A stretch of DNA of 64,000 nucleotides from Bdellovibrionales bacterium CG12_big_fil_rev_8_21_14_0_65_38_15 (GTDB lineage: Bacteria > Bdellovibrionota > Bacteriovoracia > Bacteriovoracales > Bacteriovoracaceae), in the NCBI GenBank assembly GCA_002787775.1, contig PCUW01000040.1, positions 43,334 to 107,333 on the forward strand. Reading direction: 5' to 3'. This document shows, piece by piece, positions 7,972-16,867 of the stretch (position 1 is its first letter; each line of letters opens with the position of its first letter). The position numbers were made by a program, and so were the translations under genes. Below the pieces are notes generated by a model. It was not told the origin of the DNA. It worked only from the letters and a program-made list of their open reading frames with translations, and did not search any database.

Positions 7972-10415
7972 GAAATCTCCCTAACCTTGAAATGAAAAGA
8001 GGTGACTCTTCCCTTAAAATTCTTGTATCGCTTTGTAGCTTCTAAAACACATTTAATCGTAGTTGATTGATTCTTATGAATATCAATCCAAATTTGATTA
8101 GTGGATTGATAGACGAGGTATAAGCCTAATCCGGCTCCACGACCATCTTGCTTTGGAGATTGTGTTTCTTTTGCTCTTTTAAAGGCCTGTAATATCTGGT
8201 CTTTTGTCAGCATACCCTTGTTGTCTTGGACTTCAATCATAATGAAAGAATCATCGACACTGAGGTTAACTGAAACGATGGAATCTTTATCGCTAAAGGC
8301 ATTAGTAACAAGCTCGTCTCCAATTAAAGAAAGATAGTCTCTTGGACTTTGAAACCATCCAGGAAATTCTTTTGTTTTTAAAAAGAGATCAATTTCATTT
8401 CTATATTCTTCTAATTTCTGGCCCTGCCAAGAAAATAGTGGGGTTCCTATTGACGGAGCATTGAGTTCAATTTCGTGACTTAAAATTGGTGAGTTATGTC
8501 CAATTAAATGATCAACGTTTGTATTCTCACAAAGAAAGTCGATACTTTCTTTTGCATCGAGGTGACTAATGACAGTGTTGTTATTAATAAATTCAATGTC
8601 TTTAGTCGTATGGGTAGAAACCAAACGACAAAGGACTAATGTAACATCGTCATCACTTGGTGTGCCGCCACTAAAAGTCAGAGCTTCACTACTTATAGCA
8701 CTTTGCCATAACTTAAGATTAGAATTCTTATTCTGTGTAATACTGGTGTGGAACTTACGATCACCATACGGCTTATTTTCTTTATTTGTGTTTTCAACAA
8801 TTCCATCGGTATACAAGACGAGAAGGTCACCTTCTTCATATGAAATCTGCTTATTCTCAAAGGTTGAATGATGCTCTTTTCCTAGGTGAGCAGATGGCTC
8901 ACTTAAAAGAGGAATAAGATCTTGCCTAGAAGGTTGATCGATTTTCGCACTCAAAAGATAAGGAGGGTTGTGAGCTGCATTTGACCAAGTTAGTGTTTTC
9001 GTCTCTTTATCAACCACTGTACATAGCATTGTCATATACAATTGTTTACCAGCACCGCAGATGGCCTTATTAAACCACTCAAGCATGGCATTGGGCTTAA
9101 CTATCAGTTCTGGTTGTGTCTTTAACAATTCTTCTAGCGTATGTAGGGCGCAATTAGCTGTCGCTGTAATCAGAGCAGCAGGAACGCCATGTCCAGTTGC
9201 ATCAGCGATAAAAATAGCACTTTTACCGTTTGATTCTATATATCCCCACCAATCTCCGCCGCATTCAGATGCTGGCGCATAGAAAGCCGAAAACTCAGCA
9301 CCTTGAATAGTTCCTTCAAAATTGGGAAAAAATGAATCTTGAACTAATTTTGCAACTTCAACTTCTCGCTCGAGGCGTACTTTCTCTTTCATTTGCTCCA
9401 TGAATTGAACAATTTTTTTCCCCATATAATTAAAGGAATCAGAAAGGGCACCAATCTCATCTCTAGACTTTACTTCAACACTATTTTCAAAATCTCCAGC
9501 GACAAACTTTTGTGTACCTTCAAAAAGTGTTTCTAAAGACTTGGTTAATGATCTTGAAAAAAGAATACCGATGATAATGGCTAAACTTAAGAGGAAGACA
9601 GCGTAAATATAAGACTGCTTAATCAGTTTATCGGCTACTGAAAAAGCTGCTGATTTTTTTATGATAGATATTGAAATCGGATTCGTAAGATTTTCTTGTT
9701 CAAAAGAGATAAGGCTTAATTGGTCGTTGAAGTTTGCTTCGAAAACACCTTTTTTGATGCCTTTAGCGAGATATTCATCTTTAAGCTGCTTTAAAATACC
9801 TGGGGCTGATTGATCTGTTAATGTTTCAAATCCTGGAGACATGATTAGATTATCTATTTCGTTATTCTTTTGAACTAAGCTTTCGACTAGAGAAATTTGT
9901 GCAATTTGTATGGATTCATTGAGTTTTGTTACGATGGTAATAACGGGTTTATTTTTAAAAAAGTAGAAAAATGTTTTGTCAGCTGATGAAGTTATTTGTC
10001 CCCAGTTTTGATCAATCGCTTTATCAATATCCTGCCTAGAAAGAGATAATTTAGATAAGCCGGTATGATCAAGGATTCCAGTCGTAAATTTATTTTTTGA
10101 AAGATCAAAGATACGGTAATCAATAAAAGAGGGAGAAGAATCAAAAATATTCTTAATATCCTCACTCTTAGTAAGTAGTCCCATGATATGTAATGTTCTT
10201 TTTGATTCTTGAATTGTATTTAAAATATCTCTTGAGATAGACCTTGAAGAATCTTGAACTGAATTAAAAATATATGCAGATTTATCTTCGATGAACTTAG
10301 TTAAAGCATATTGTGCATAAGCAGCAAGGCTTATAAGTAATACCAATGAGAATAAGCTTATAAGCTTGAGTTTCAAAGGAAAGAGAATAGGTCTTTGAAG
10401 TTGTTTAATTTCCAT
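7968..10415 (-). CDS. Membrane SpoIIE-family phosphatase with HAMP and C-terminal HATPase domain
   Basis: Domain order in 815 residues: TM1 (about 13-35), a periplasmic sensor region (about 36-265), TM2 (about 268-288), HAMP (about 290-345), a PP2C-like SpoIIE domain (about 360-600) and a GHKL/HATPase domain (about 690-790). The phosphatase shows SECGGDWWGY, DATGHGVPAAL and LYTDGIVE. The ATPase shows DELVTNAF and GRGAGLGLYL, as in serine-kinase anti-sigma factors. It thus combines opposing PP2C-phosphatase and kinase-like modules in one receptor, as in RsbU/RsbW partner-switching systems. It leads the minus-strand operon with STAS, hybrid kinase and receiver. The promoter must lie in or near the 37 bp gap to the divergent FecR-domain gene. 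Confidence 0.92.
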   Translation of the reverse strand: MEIKQLQRPILFPLKLKLISLFSLVLLISLAAYAQYALTKFIEDKSAYIFNSVQDSSRSISRDILNTIQESKRTLHIMGLLTKSEDIKNIFDSSPSFIDYRIFDLSKNKFTTGILDHTGLSKLSLSRQDIDKAIDQNWGQITSSADKTFFYFFKNKPVITIVTKLNESIQIAQISLVESLVQKNNEIDNLIMSPGFETLTDQSAPGILKQLKDEYLAKGIKKGVFEANFNDQLSLISFEQENLTNPISISIIKKSAAFSVADKLIKQSYIYAVFLLSLAIIIGILFSRSLTKSLETLFEGTQKFVAGDFENSVEVKSRDEIGALSDSFNYMGKKIVQFMEQMKEKVRLEREVEVAKLVQDSFFPNFEGTIQGAEFSAFYAPASECGGDWWGYIESNGKSAIFIADATGHGVPAALITATANCALHTLEELLKTQPELIVKPNAMLEWFNKAICGAGKQLYMTMLCTVVDKETKTLTWSNAAHNPPYLLSAKIDQPSRQDLIPLLSEPSAHLGKEHHSTFENKQISYEEGDLLVLYTDGIVENTNKENKPYGDRKFHTSITQNKNSNLKLWQSAISSEALTFSGGTPSDDDVTLVLCRLVSTHTTKDIEFINNNTVISHLDAKESIDFLCENTNVDHLIGHNSPILSHEIELNAPSIGTPLFSWQGQKLEEYRNEIDLFLKTKEFPGWFQSPRDYLSLIGDELVTNAFSDKDSIVSVNLSVDDSFIMIEVQDNKGMLTKDQILQAFKRAKETQSPKQDGRGAGLGLYLVYQSTNQIWIDIHKNQSTTIKCVLEATKRYKNFKGRVTSFHFKVREIS

Positions 10416-10452
10416 TATTTAATTCGTAGATATTATCTCAAAGACCACTATA

Positions 10453-12894
10453 ATGAACAAGAAGACACTTTTTGACGAAGGGAGAATGAAAAGTTCCAAG
10501 TTAGACTGGATATTAGTCGGATTTTTTTCCATCGTGGCCGTATGGAGCGCTAAAATTTTATACTGGCCATCATCGCTAGACTCGTCTGGCACGGGCTCTT
10601 TCGCTAAAATTGAAAGCTTGAGTAATATTGTTAAGAGTAAATCAGTTGGAAATTTAGCTTGGAATGATGTGCAAGTAGGACAAACCTTTAAGCGGAAAGA
10701 TTTACTTTTTACCTATGATAAATCACGCGCCAAGTTAATTCTTGAGCGCGGTGAGAACCTTGAGCTCTTGCCAAATTCCTTAATCGAGCTTGATCAATTC
10801 TCCGGTGGCTTAGCCATTCAAGTTAAAGAGGGACTAATTTATCTTGATATTAAAGAAGGTGAATCAGTTAAAGTGAATTTAGGTGGCAAGCAGATTTCTT
10901 TAAGTTCAAAAAATGCAAAGGTGAAGTTATCCACTTCAAATGGAATTTCAAAACTTGAAACTTCTAATGGCGATGTATCAGTTCAGTCTTCAACTGGTGA
11001 AACTTTTAAACTAGATCAAGATAACCAAATCGAAGTTAATGATTCTAGTGAAATTAAACTTAGTGAAAAGTTCGTAAAGCTTCTTTCTCCAAAAGATGGA
11101 GCGCAGATATCTATTGATGAAGATGCCATTGAAGTTGAATATCAATGGGAGTTTACTAGCCAGTCTTATCGCACTAATCCTGAGATAGAGATCTCGCAAA
11201 GTTCAATATTCGAATCAGAAAAATTGATCGATGATGATGATGATATTGGAGTTGGAACATATTTTTGGCGTGCCGTTAATGATGAAGGTGTCGTTTTATC
11301 AAGCACCAATACTTTTGAAATAATAAAAAATCAAAAGATTGAAAAGATCGATCCAGCTCCTGTTTTACAACTTCTTACCCCTGCTGATTTGGCCGAAATA
11401 AATGTAAGTCGCCCCGGAGATAATGTTGAGTTTAGCTTTTCTGGGCAAGCAATCATTGAAATTGCCAAAGATCAGAAATTTGACGACATTGTTGTTTCAG
11501 CTGACGTAGACAATTCATTCTTATGGAAAGTTGAAAGCTTGGGGCGTTTTTACTGGCGAATCAAAAAGGATTCAATTTATTCAGAGATTAGAGAAATCAA
11601 TATTAAGCCTGGTGCTATTTTACCCGCACCAGATCTGGAGCGAGCTCCAAGTGAGTTAAAACTTATCCCACTGAAACCTCAAAGTTTTATTTATTCATTA
11701 ATAAGCAATGCCTATGCTCAAGATTTTTCCGCTGAGTTTGAATGGAGTGAAGTTGATGGTGCACAGGCTTATATCATTGAGATCTTTGCTGATAAAAATC
11801 AAAGTAAAATTCTCAGTAGACAAAAAGTTAATGATAACCAATTCATTTGGATTGGAGCACCTCTAAGACAAGTTTGGTGGCGTGTAAAGGCGATTGATCA
11901 GTGGCAGCGCGAGGGAGTTCCAAGTGCATTAGTGCAAACGGCGTTAATCCCACCAAATGGTTGGGAAGAGACAGAGATTGAGCTAGATTCACCAAGGCAT
12001 CGAAGCGAGTTTAAGCAAAATAATTCCGTAGAATTTGAATGGGACAGTAAACCTGGTGTAAAGGATTGGATATTTTTATTATCAAAGGATTTAGATTTTA
12101 AGAAACCCGTTAAATCTCAAAAAATATCTTCAAATGAAATTGTCTTAAATGATCTGCCGGTAGGTGAGTGGTATTGGAGAATTAAAGCCTTTGATAGCTT
12201 AGGTAGAGAACTTTTAAGTAAAAGAAGAAAAATTATTATAACTGCATTAGATGTCGTTGAGGTGGCCAAAGAAGAAACAAGAGTGAACGAATATAAACTT
12301 AGACTCAATCTAAGGTCTCCTTTTGATATTGATATCGGATTACAAGCTTCCAAGCCCAATTATGAACTTAAGAAGGGAAGACAGGATTTTAATCTGACAG
12401 GGATGACGGCCAGTGGTTTTAATTTAAATCTATCACGCGAACTAAGTCACTATCGCCTTTTTTCTAATCTAAGTTGGGTCAGTGGTAAGGCCTTTGATTC
12501 GCTTGGTTACCAAGACAGTTCATTAAATCTTGGTCTTCAAAAAAGTTATGATTGGAATTTATCTTTTCCTGTTTGGGTTGGAGCTGGTTTATCGCTAAAC
12601 AGGCTTTCATCTTATGAGCGAGCAGCCAATTCAAATACGTTGTCAGATTCAACGATTTCAACCTTTTCATTGCACTCATCTTTATTAGCTCAGCCCTTTG
12701 TCTGGGATAATAAATATATTGAAACTCAACTCGATCTAAGTCTTCTGGGTCAAATGGCTTTTGGTCTTCACGCCAAATATTTTGTCGGAAAATGGTTTTA
12801 TGGTGTTGGTTTTAAAAATCAGACGATTGAAAAAGAAGGTGATTATAGCGTTACGACTTTAATGCTTCACTTTGGTTATCGTTGGCAGCGCTAA
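10453..12894 (+). CDS. FecR-domain protein with Fn3-like repeats and C-terminal beta-barrel-like region
   Basis: The 813-residue protein starts with an uncleaved TM or signal-anchor (about 17-38). A FecR-type beta-helical domain follows (about 45-185; LLPNSLIELDQF, then a run of short beta repeats). Several Fn3/Ig-like units end in W-R-[IV]-K-A-type strands (FYWRIKK, VWWRVKAID, WYWRIKAFD) between about 210 and 600. The last 200 residues alternate polar and hydrophobic residues with many aromatics and Gly, as in outer-membrane barrels. AAGGGAG lies almost against an internal ATG at 10486; starting there would remove 11 residues and keep the TM. Not an anti-sigma factor gene: no sigma factor or TonB receptor is adjacent. 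The 3' end overlaps the convergent glycine-rich gene by 36 bp. Confidence 0.8.
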   Translation: MNKKTLFDEGRMKSSKLDWILVGFFSIVAVWSAKILYWPSSLDSSGTGSFAKIESLSNIVKSKSVGNLAWNDVQVGQTFKRKDLLFTYDKSRAKLILERGENLELLPNSLIELDQFSGGLAIQVKEGLIYLDIKEGESVKVNLGGKQISLSSKNAKVKLSTSNGISKLETSNGDVSVQSSTGETFKLDQDNQIEVNDSSEIKLSEKFVKLLSPKDGAQISIDEDAIEVEYQWEFTSQSYRTNPEIEISQSSIFESEKLIDDDDDIGVGTYFWRAVNDEGVVLSSTNTFEIIKNQKIEKIDPAPVLQLLTPADLAEINVSRPGDNVEFSFSGQAIIEIAKDQKFDDIVVSADVDNSFLWKVESLGRFYWRIKKDSIYSEIREINIKPGAILPAPDLERAPSELKLIPLKPQSFIYSLISNAYAQDFSAEFEWSEVDGAQAYIIEIFADKNQSKILSRQKVNDNQFIWIGAPLRQVWWRVKAIDQWQREGVPSALVQTALIPPNGWEETEIELDSPRHRSEFKQNNSVEFEWDSKPGVKDWIFLLSKDLDFKKPVKSQKISSNEIVLNDLPVGEWYWRIKAFDSLGRELLSKRRKIIITALDVVEVAKEETRVNEYKLRLNLRSPFDIDIGLQASKPNYELKKGRQDFNLTGMTASGFNLNLSRELSHYRLFSNLSWVSGKAFDSLGYQDSSLNLGLQKSYDWNLSFPVWVGAGLSLNRLSSYERAANSNTLSDSTISTFSLHSSLLAQPFVWDNKYIETQLDLSLLGQMAFGLHAKYFVGKWFYGVGFKNQTIEKEGDYSVTTLMLHFGYRWQR

Positions 12895-13932
12895 ACTTAA
12901 AAACAAAATTAAAAAAAATGTTAAAAATTGATCGCCTGAAGAATTATGATCACTATCAATTGAGCCGCATCCAGTGGCAAGTTTTCCTTGAAATGAATTG
13001 GTAAACAGATCAGAGGTCTCAACGTTAACTCCTGAAGTAATTGTAATACCTGAAGTGTTGATATTTGAGCCACCGGAAGTTTCAATGCGGATTCGTCCAA
13101 CACCACCAGCCCCACCAGCGTTGGCACTTGGCCCAACACCCGCAGTTCCACCAGCCAAATTAACAGTGCCGTTAATATCCACTCCACTTAAAGCTTGAAT
13201 CAGAATTGTTCCACCAGAGCCGCCGCCGCCGCCGCCAGAACGTGTATCTCCGTTTCCACCATTTCCACCATTCGCATTAATTGTTCCGGCAACGCTAATT
13301 GAAGTGGCCGATCGTAAAGTTAAGAAACCACCGCCACCACCGCCAACACCTGGTGCATAACTAAAGACACTGTCGTCTCCAGCTCCACCAGCTCCACCGC
13401 CAGAGCCACCAGCTAGTGAAGAAGAAGAGCTTCCTCCACTACCAGCGATACCACTTCCAGCAGCTCCTGAAGTACCGGCACTACCGTTACCGCCACCACC
13501 TGCTCCGGCGCCAGAAAAAACGACTGAAATTTGACCTGTACCGCCGCCGCCGGGAGTATTTCCATTACCAGCGCGGCCACTTCGTTCACCATTACCAATC
13601 CCACCAAGGTAACTGCCGCCAATATTTCCACCAGCACCACCTAGAGCTCCACTAGTATCAATAGCCGCACCATTGGCACCGTTAGCACCGTTGAGTCCGT
13701 TTAAACTAATTGAGCCTGTAATGTCGATTGAAGATCGAGACAAAATAACAACAGCTGATTGGCCTGCATTAAAAGTAACGGCGCCAGTAATGGTTACGCT
13801 ATCGCATTGATAGGTTCCACCATTTCCAGCTGCAAACGTGGCGTTAGTACAACTACCAAGAGAGCCGTTACCAAAATCAATGGCAAACGCCATTATTGGA
13901 AAGAAAAGAATGATAAGAGATAATTGCTTCAC
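12859..13932 (-). CDS. Exported glycine-rich repetitive protein with C-terminal hydrophobic anchor
   Basis: The 357-residue protein has a signal peptide (about 1-17, ending AFA). A short beta-rich head with two Cys (about 28-43) precedes a Gly/Ala/Ser-rich body (about 75-300) of GGxGGxG and GGAGG clusters. These alternate with beta strands such as SISVAGTINANGG, a pattern of parallel beta-helix or filamentous surface proteins. A Cys-Gly segment followed by a hydrophobic stretch (about 333-350) and a basic end suggests C-terminal membrane retention or a sorting tail. The DNA is more GC-rich than its neighbours because of Gly codons. No enzymatic motif is visible; a surface or matrix role is inferred. 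Confidence 0.75.
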   Translation of the reverse strand: MKQLSLIILFFPIMAFAIDFGNGSLGSCTNATFAAGNGGTYQCDSVTITGAVTFNAGQSAVVILSRSSIDITGSISLNGLNGANGANGAAIDTSGALGGAGGNIGGSYLGGIGNGERSGRAGNGNTPGGGGTGQISVVFSGAGAGGGGNGSAGTSGAAGSGIAGSGGSSSSSLAGGSGGGAGGAGDDSVFSYAPGVGGGGGGFLTLRSATSISVAGTINANGGNGGNGDTRSGGGGGGSGGTILIQALSGVDINGTVNLAGGTAGVGPSANAGGAGGVGRIRIETSGGSNINTSGITITSGVNVETSDLFTNSFQGKLATGCGSIDSDHNSSGDQFLTFFLILFLSLALPTITKVKH

Positions 13933-13970
13933 TCTTAAAGTGTATCAAGAGTGAAGCGAGCTTGAAAATC

Positions 13971-15554
13971 TTAATTAAGTTTGACGATTTTGATCTGACT
14001 ATAGACTTCGTTTTCACCAAACCCAGAGGCATAACCAAAACCATAAGCGTGAGAGCCACCACAACGATGTTCAAGTCTAATAATCGTCTGCTGCGTCAGG
14101 GTAAATGTTCCCTTAAGTACAGACTGAGTCATTGAAGCAGCACCATTATTACTAAAGCCAGTAGCACCAACTAAAACAGTCCCACCGCTAATAGAATCGA
14201 CTAATCTTGTCTTGTGTTGAGAACTTAAAAAAGCTGGAACGATTCCATCAATTTCGTATTTACCTGGCTCAAGAACAAAATTACTTCCACTAAGACTTAC
14301 AATGGAAGAATCACCTTCAACAGTATTGAGATCTCTCGTGATCCAAGAACCAGCAGTACAAGCTCCGCCGTGAACACCTGAAGCCTTAATATCTTTTACG
14401 TAAGCAATCGCCGCTGATCCACCACCTGCGCTATCAGGAAGTAAGCTTGCTGCAATTTTTCCATCCACGCCAACTTGAACAATTTGACCAGGACCAGTTC
14501 CAATATCAACAACAGCATCACTACCTGCCGGACCTTGTAATCCTTGAAGACCCTGTAAACCTTGAGGACCCATTGGACCCGCAACACCTGCAGGACCTTG
14601 CGCGCCAGTATCGCCTTTATCACCCTTGTCGCCCTTATCACCTTTTAGGCCTTGAGGACCTTGTGCTCCAGTAGCACCGGCAACACCAGCAGGACCTTGA
14701 GGTCCAATCGCACCGGTTGCACCAACTGCTCCCGTAATACCAGCTGGACCTTGTGGACCGACTGGACCTGCAACCCCAGCGGGACCTTGCGCACCTGTGT
14801 CGCCTTTATCACCTTTTAATCCTTGAGGGCCTTGAGCACCATCTGCTCCCGCAATACCAGCTGGACCTTGAGGACCAACGGCACCGGCCGCACCGGCAGG
14901 ACCTTGTGCTCCCGTATCACCTTTATCACCCTTGTCGCCCTTATCACCTTTTAAGCCTTGTGGACCTATTGGACCTTGAGCACCAACAGAACCATTCACA
15001 CCCGCTGGACCTTGTGGACCGGCCGGACCTTGAATTGTTGTCGCCGCTGTATTTTGAACAGAGCCATCAGGAAAAATAATACCGTCACCGCTAACTAAGA
15101 AACCATCAACGGCCATATCGCCATCATCATTGATAAATGGAATCTGCCCCGCACTCGTTCCGATATTAACTTCTAAAACACCTTTTTCAGTAATAACTCC
15201 ACCTGCTTGACCGTTAGCAAGTAAACCAACTCCAGCAGTAATTTCTAGATCAGAACCACCGCCATGACTTGGACGATCGATCCAACGATGACCATCCCAA
15301 ACAAGTTGATCGCCAGATTTATTGCCGCGACCTGGGTTATCCCAATAAGCATATTGCACTGGAACCCAACGAAATCCATTCCAAGTAATAATCTGTCCTG
15401 CCTTAGGACGACGAACTAGCGGTCTAAAAATTTTCGCTAGAGCTGAAGCGATAGATTTCTTGTGATCTTTATGATCTTTGTGATCATCTTTAGCGCTCAC
15501 TGTGTGAGAAGTGAGTAAAAGCATCATTGTCATGAATAGGCTTAATGTCTTCAT
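13971..15554 (-). CDS. Exported collagen-like protein with tail-fibre-like head and jelly-roll-like tail
   Basis: I start at ATG 15554 with AAGG ten bases upstream; the GTG at 15563 would overlap it. Residue numbers count from that GTG. The protein has a signal peptide (to about 24), a His/Asp/Lys-rich patch ([11 protein letters not shown]), and two W-rich repeats ([11 protein letters not shown] and [11 protein letters not shown]) like those of phage tail fibres. A beta-rich segment (about 105-175) is followed by 57 uninterrupted Gly-X-Y triplets (179-349) rich in GPQGPAG and [10 protein letters not shown] Cys-containing C-terminal domain of about 145 residues resembles C1q-like or tail-tip trimer caps. 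It is probably a trimeric fibrous surface protein. Confidence 0.88.
   Translation of the reverse strand: MKTLSLFMTMMLLLTSHTVSAKDDHKDHKDHKKSIASALAKIFRPLVRRPKAGQIITWNGFRWVPVQYAYWDNPGRGNKSGDQLVWDGHRWIDRPSHGGGSDLEITAGVGLLANGQAGGVITEKGVLEVNIGTSAGQIPFINDDGDMAVDGFLVSGDGIIFPDGSVQNTAATTIQGPAGPQGPAGVNGSVGAQGPIGPQGLKGDKGDKGDKGDTGAQGPAGAAGAVGPQGPAGIAGADGAQGPQGLKGDKGDTGAQGPAGVAGPVGPQGPAGITGAVGATGAIGPQGPAGVAGATGAQGPQGLKGDKGDKGDKGDTGAQGPAGVAGPMGPQGLQGLQGLQGPAGSDAVVDIGTGPGQIVQVGVDGKIAASLLPDSAGGGSAAIAYVKDIKASGVHGGACTAGSWITRDLNTVEGDSSIVSLSGSNFVLEPGKYEIDGIVPAFLSSQHKTRLVDSISGGTVLVGATGFSNNGAASMTQSVLKGTFTLTQQTIIRLEHRCGGSHAYGFGYASGFGENEVYSQIKIVKLN
14517..15029 (-). repeat. Collagen Gly-X-Y repeat tract (57 triplets)
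   Basis: Internal coding repeat of 57 consecutive Gly-X-Y triplets. Near-identical blocks recur, for example [18 protein letters not shown] twice in full and once in a shortened form lacking two GDK triplets, which shows expansion or contraction by recombination. Lys-Gly-Asp triplets are typical stabilisers of bacterial collagen helices that lack hydroxyproline. Confidence 0.9.
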
Positions 15555-15701
15555 ACGTACCACGCCTTTATATATTTCAATTAGGATAACCCCTGAACTT
15601 CAAAGAAAATTTAACTGTTTGAAATTAGGAAGGAGCTAAACAAATAAGCAGTACCTAAATGGCTATTTCACAAGAAAAGGTGGCGATTTTTTAAGTGAGT
15701 T

Positions 15702-16061
15702 TTAAGATTTTGGGTACTTAGCTGGATCGATATCAAGATCATTCTCGCGCTTGAACTCTTCGCGAAAACTATCTGGTATGACATCAATACCAATTCGTTT
15801 TCCAAAGGTAACGAGAAATGGAATCGTTAATGGAGCGAATGGAAGAACAGCAAAAACACCAAGACCAATAGTTTTTAAAAAATCTTGAAATTGAAGATTA
15901 GCATCCTTCATTTCTTCTTCAGTCGCTAAACCTCTAGAGAATTTTAGATAGGTCATGATCATATCTTTTGTTTCGATACTTTCACGCTCAAGAGCTCTTC
16001 TTATTTTTTTTAAAACAAGAACGAGACGTCTGGGAACAAAGACCGGCTTTTGTTTTTCCAT
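15702..16061 (-). CDS. LETM1-like hypothetical protein
   Basis: The 119-residue protein has a basic helical N-terminus, then a helical segment ending in a hydrophobic stretch (VLPFAPLTIPFLVTFGKRIGI, about 82-101) and an acidic/basic tail. The Pro-rich hydrophobic segment followed by a short PDSFREE-type helix resembles the core of LETM1-like ribosome-binding domains. I assign that resemblance weakly. It sits 3 bp behind the next upstream minus-strand gene and is probably co-transcribed with it. Function unknown. Confidence 0.65.
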   Translation of the reverse strand: MEKQKPVFVPRRLVLVLKKIRRALERESIETKDMIMTYLKFSRGLATEEEMKDANLQFQDFLKTIGLGVFAVLPFAPLTIPFLVTFGKRIGIDVIPDSFREEFKRENDLDIDPAKYPKS

Positions 16062-16064
16062 GTT

Positions 16065-16322
16065 TTAATCTTGATCTTGTTTGTTACAGCAGCCCACATG
16101 AGAGTCGAGTTCATCTTCTAGTTCGTGGCGAAGTGTTGCTAGATCTTCTTCGTTAACACCTAGGCTTTTGGCCAAGGATTCAGGAAGACTAGGGGAGACA
16201 ATTCTAACTTCAATACCAATGGCTTCCATATCGCGGGCATAGTTCCAGGCTTTTTGCGCATCTTGCAAACTACACTGGAACAGAACCTGGTCTTGCTCAT
16301 CGAGCACTTTGACGTCAGACAT
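16065..16322 (-). CDS. Small acidic hypothetical protein
   Basis: I start at ATG 16322 (MSDVKVLDEQ...) because a longer version from 16382 would run into the start of the divergent gene at 16377 and adds a non-conserved-looking leader. The 85-residue product has an alpha/beta start, then an acidic helical end with a CC pair (GCCNKQD) near the C-terminus. The segment EVRIVSPSLPESLAKSLGV has the look of a small DUF-type domain I cannot name. It is probably co-transcribed with the LETM1-like gene. Confidence 0.6.
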   Translation of the reverse strand: MSDVKVLDEQDQVLFQCSLQDAQKAWNYARDMEAIGIEVRIVSPSLPESLAKSLGVNEEDLATLRHELEDELDSHVGCCNKQDQD

Positions 16323-16376
16323 AACCAAACTGTACCATCGCTTTAACAAAAAACCATCAGCTATTGGGAGACAAAG

Positions 16377-16709
16377 ATGCAAAAGAAGATGGTTGTCTAC
16401 GTCGAAAAAGAAAAATTTCTTCGAGAATTAATGGAAAAAGCGATTAGTGGCGCTGGTTTTGATATTTATAGCTACCCAGATCACGATTGCATGCACTTTA
16501 TCGATGATTTAAAACCAGATCTTCTCATCCTTGATGGCCAAACAATTTCTAAAGAATTTATTGAACGACTAGATGCGCATATTCCAGTGATTCTTACTGG
16601 TGATCTTCCTGCGCTAGAAAGCCTTTCAAGGCCGATTCACACCCATATAGAAAAACCATTAGGTCCATTTGATTTAGTGGCAATTGTCTCTAAAATTTTA
16701 CAACAGTAA
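16377..16709 (+). CDS. Degenerate receiver-domain protein
   Basis: This 110-residue protein has a CheY-like fold: strand 1 VVYVEKEK, a strand-3 aspartate in LLILDGQ (about residue 53) and a late EKPL loop. The first acidic pair, normally DD after strand 1, is replaced by Glu-Lys, so metal-dependent phosphorylation is doubtful. GGGAG at 16365-16369 sits seven bases before the ATG. It is divergent from the small gene starting at 16322 and convergent with hflX. It is likely a pseudo-receiver acting by protein contact. Confidence 0.75.
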   Translation: MQKKMVVYVEKEKFLRELMEKAISGAGFDIYSYPDHDCMHFIDDLKPDLLILDGQTISKEFIERLDAHIPVILTGDLPALESLSRPIHTHIEKPLGPFDLVAIVSKILQQ

Positions 16710-16867
16710 TTCTTCAAAACTGTTTTAGAATAACGCTCGAAGCACCGATGGATACTGGTCTTTGAAACAATTTTACAATTGGAGTAGAGCTTTGGATCAT
16801 CGAGAATTTTTCCAATTCTGTTTTAATTTTTCGATGAGTGTCGCGGTGGTTCTCGGTTCGTATTGGT

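Noticed and set aside
12921..13655. Several 60-90 codon frames inside the glycine-rich gene
   Set aside because: Shadows of GGC/GGA-type codons, with skewed composition and no ribosome binding sites.
14396..15079. Long open frames on both strands inside the collagen gene
   Set aside because: They arise from the 9-base periodic Gly-X-Y codons, are low-complexity and have no start signals.
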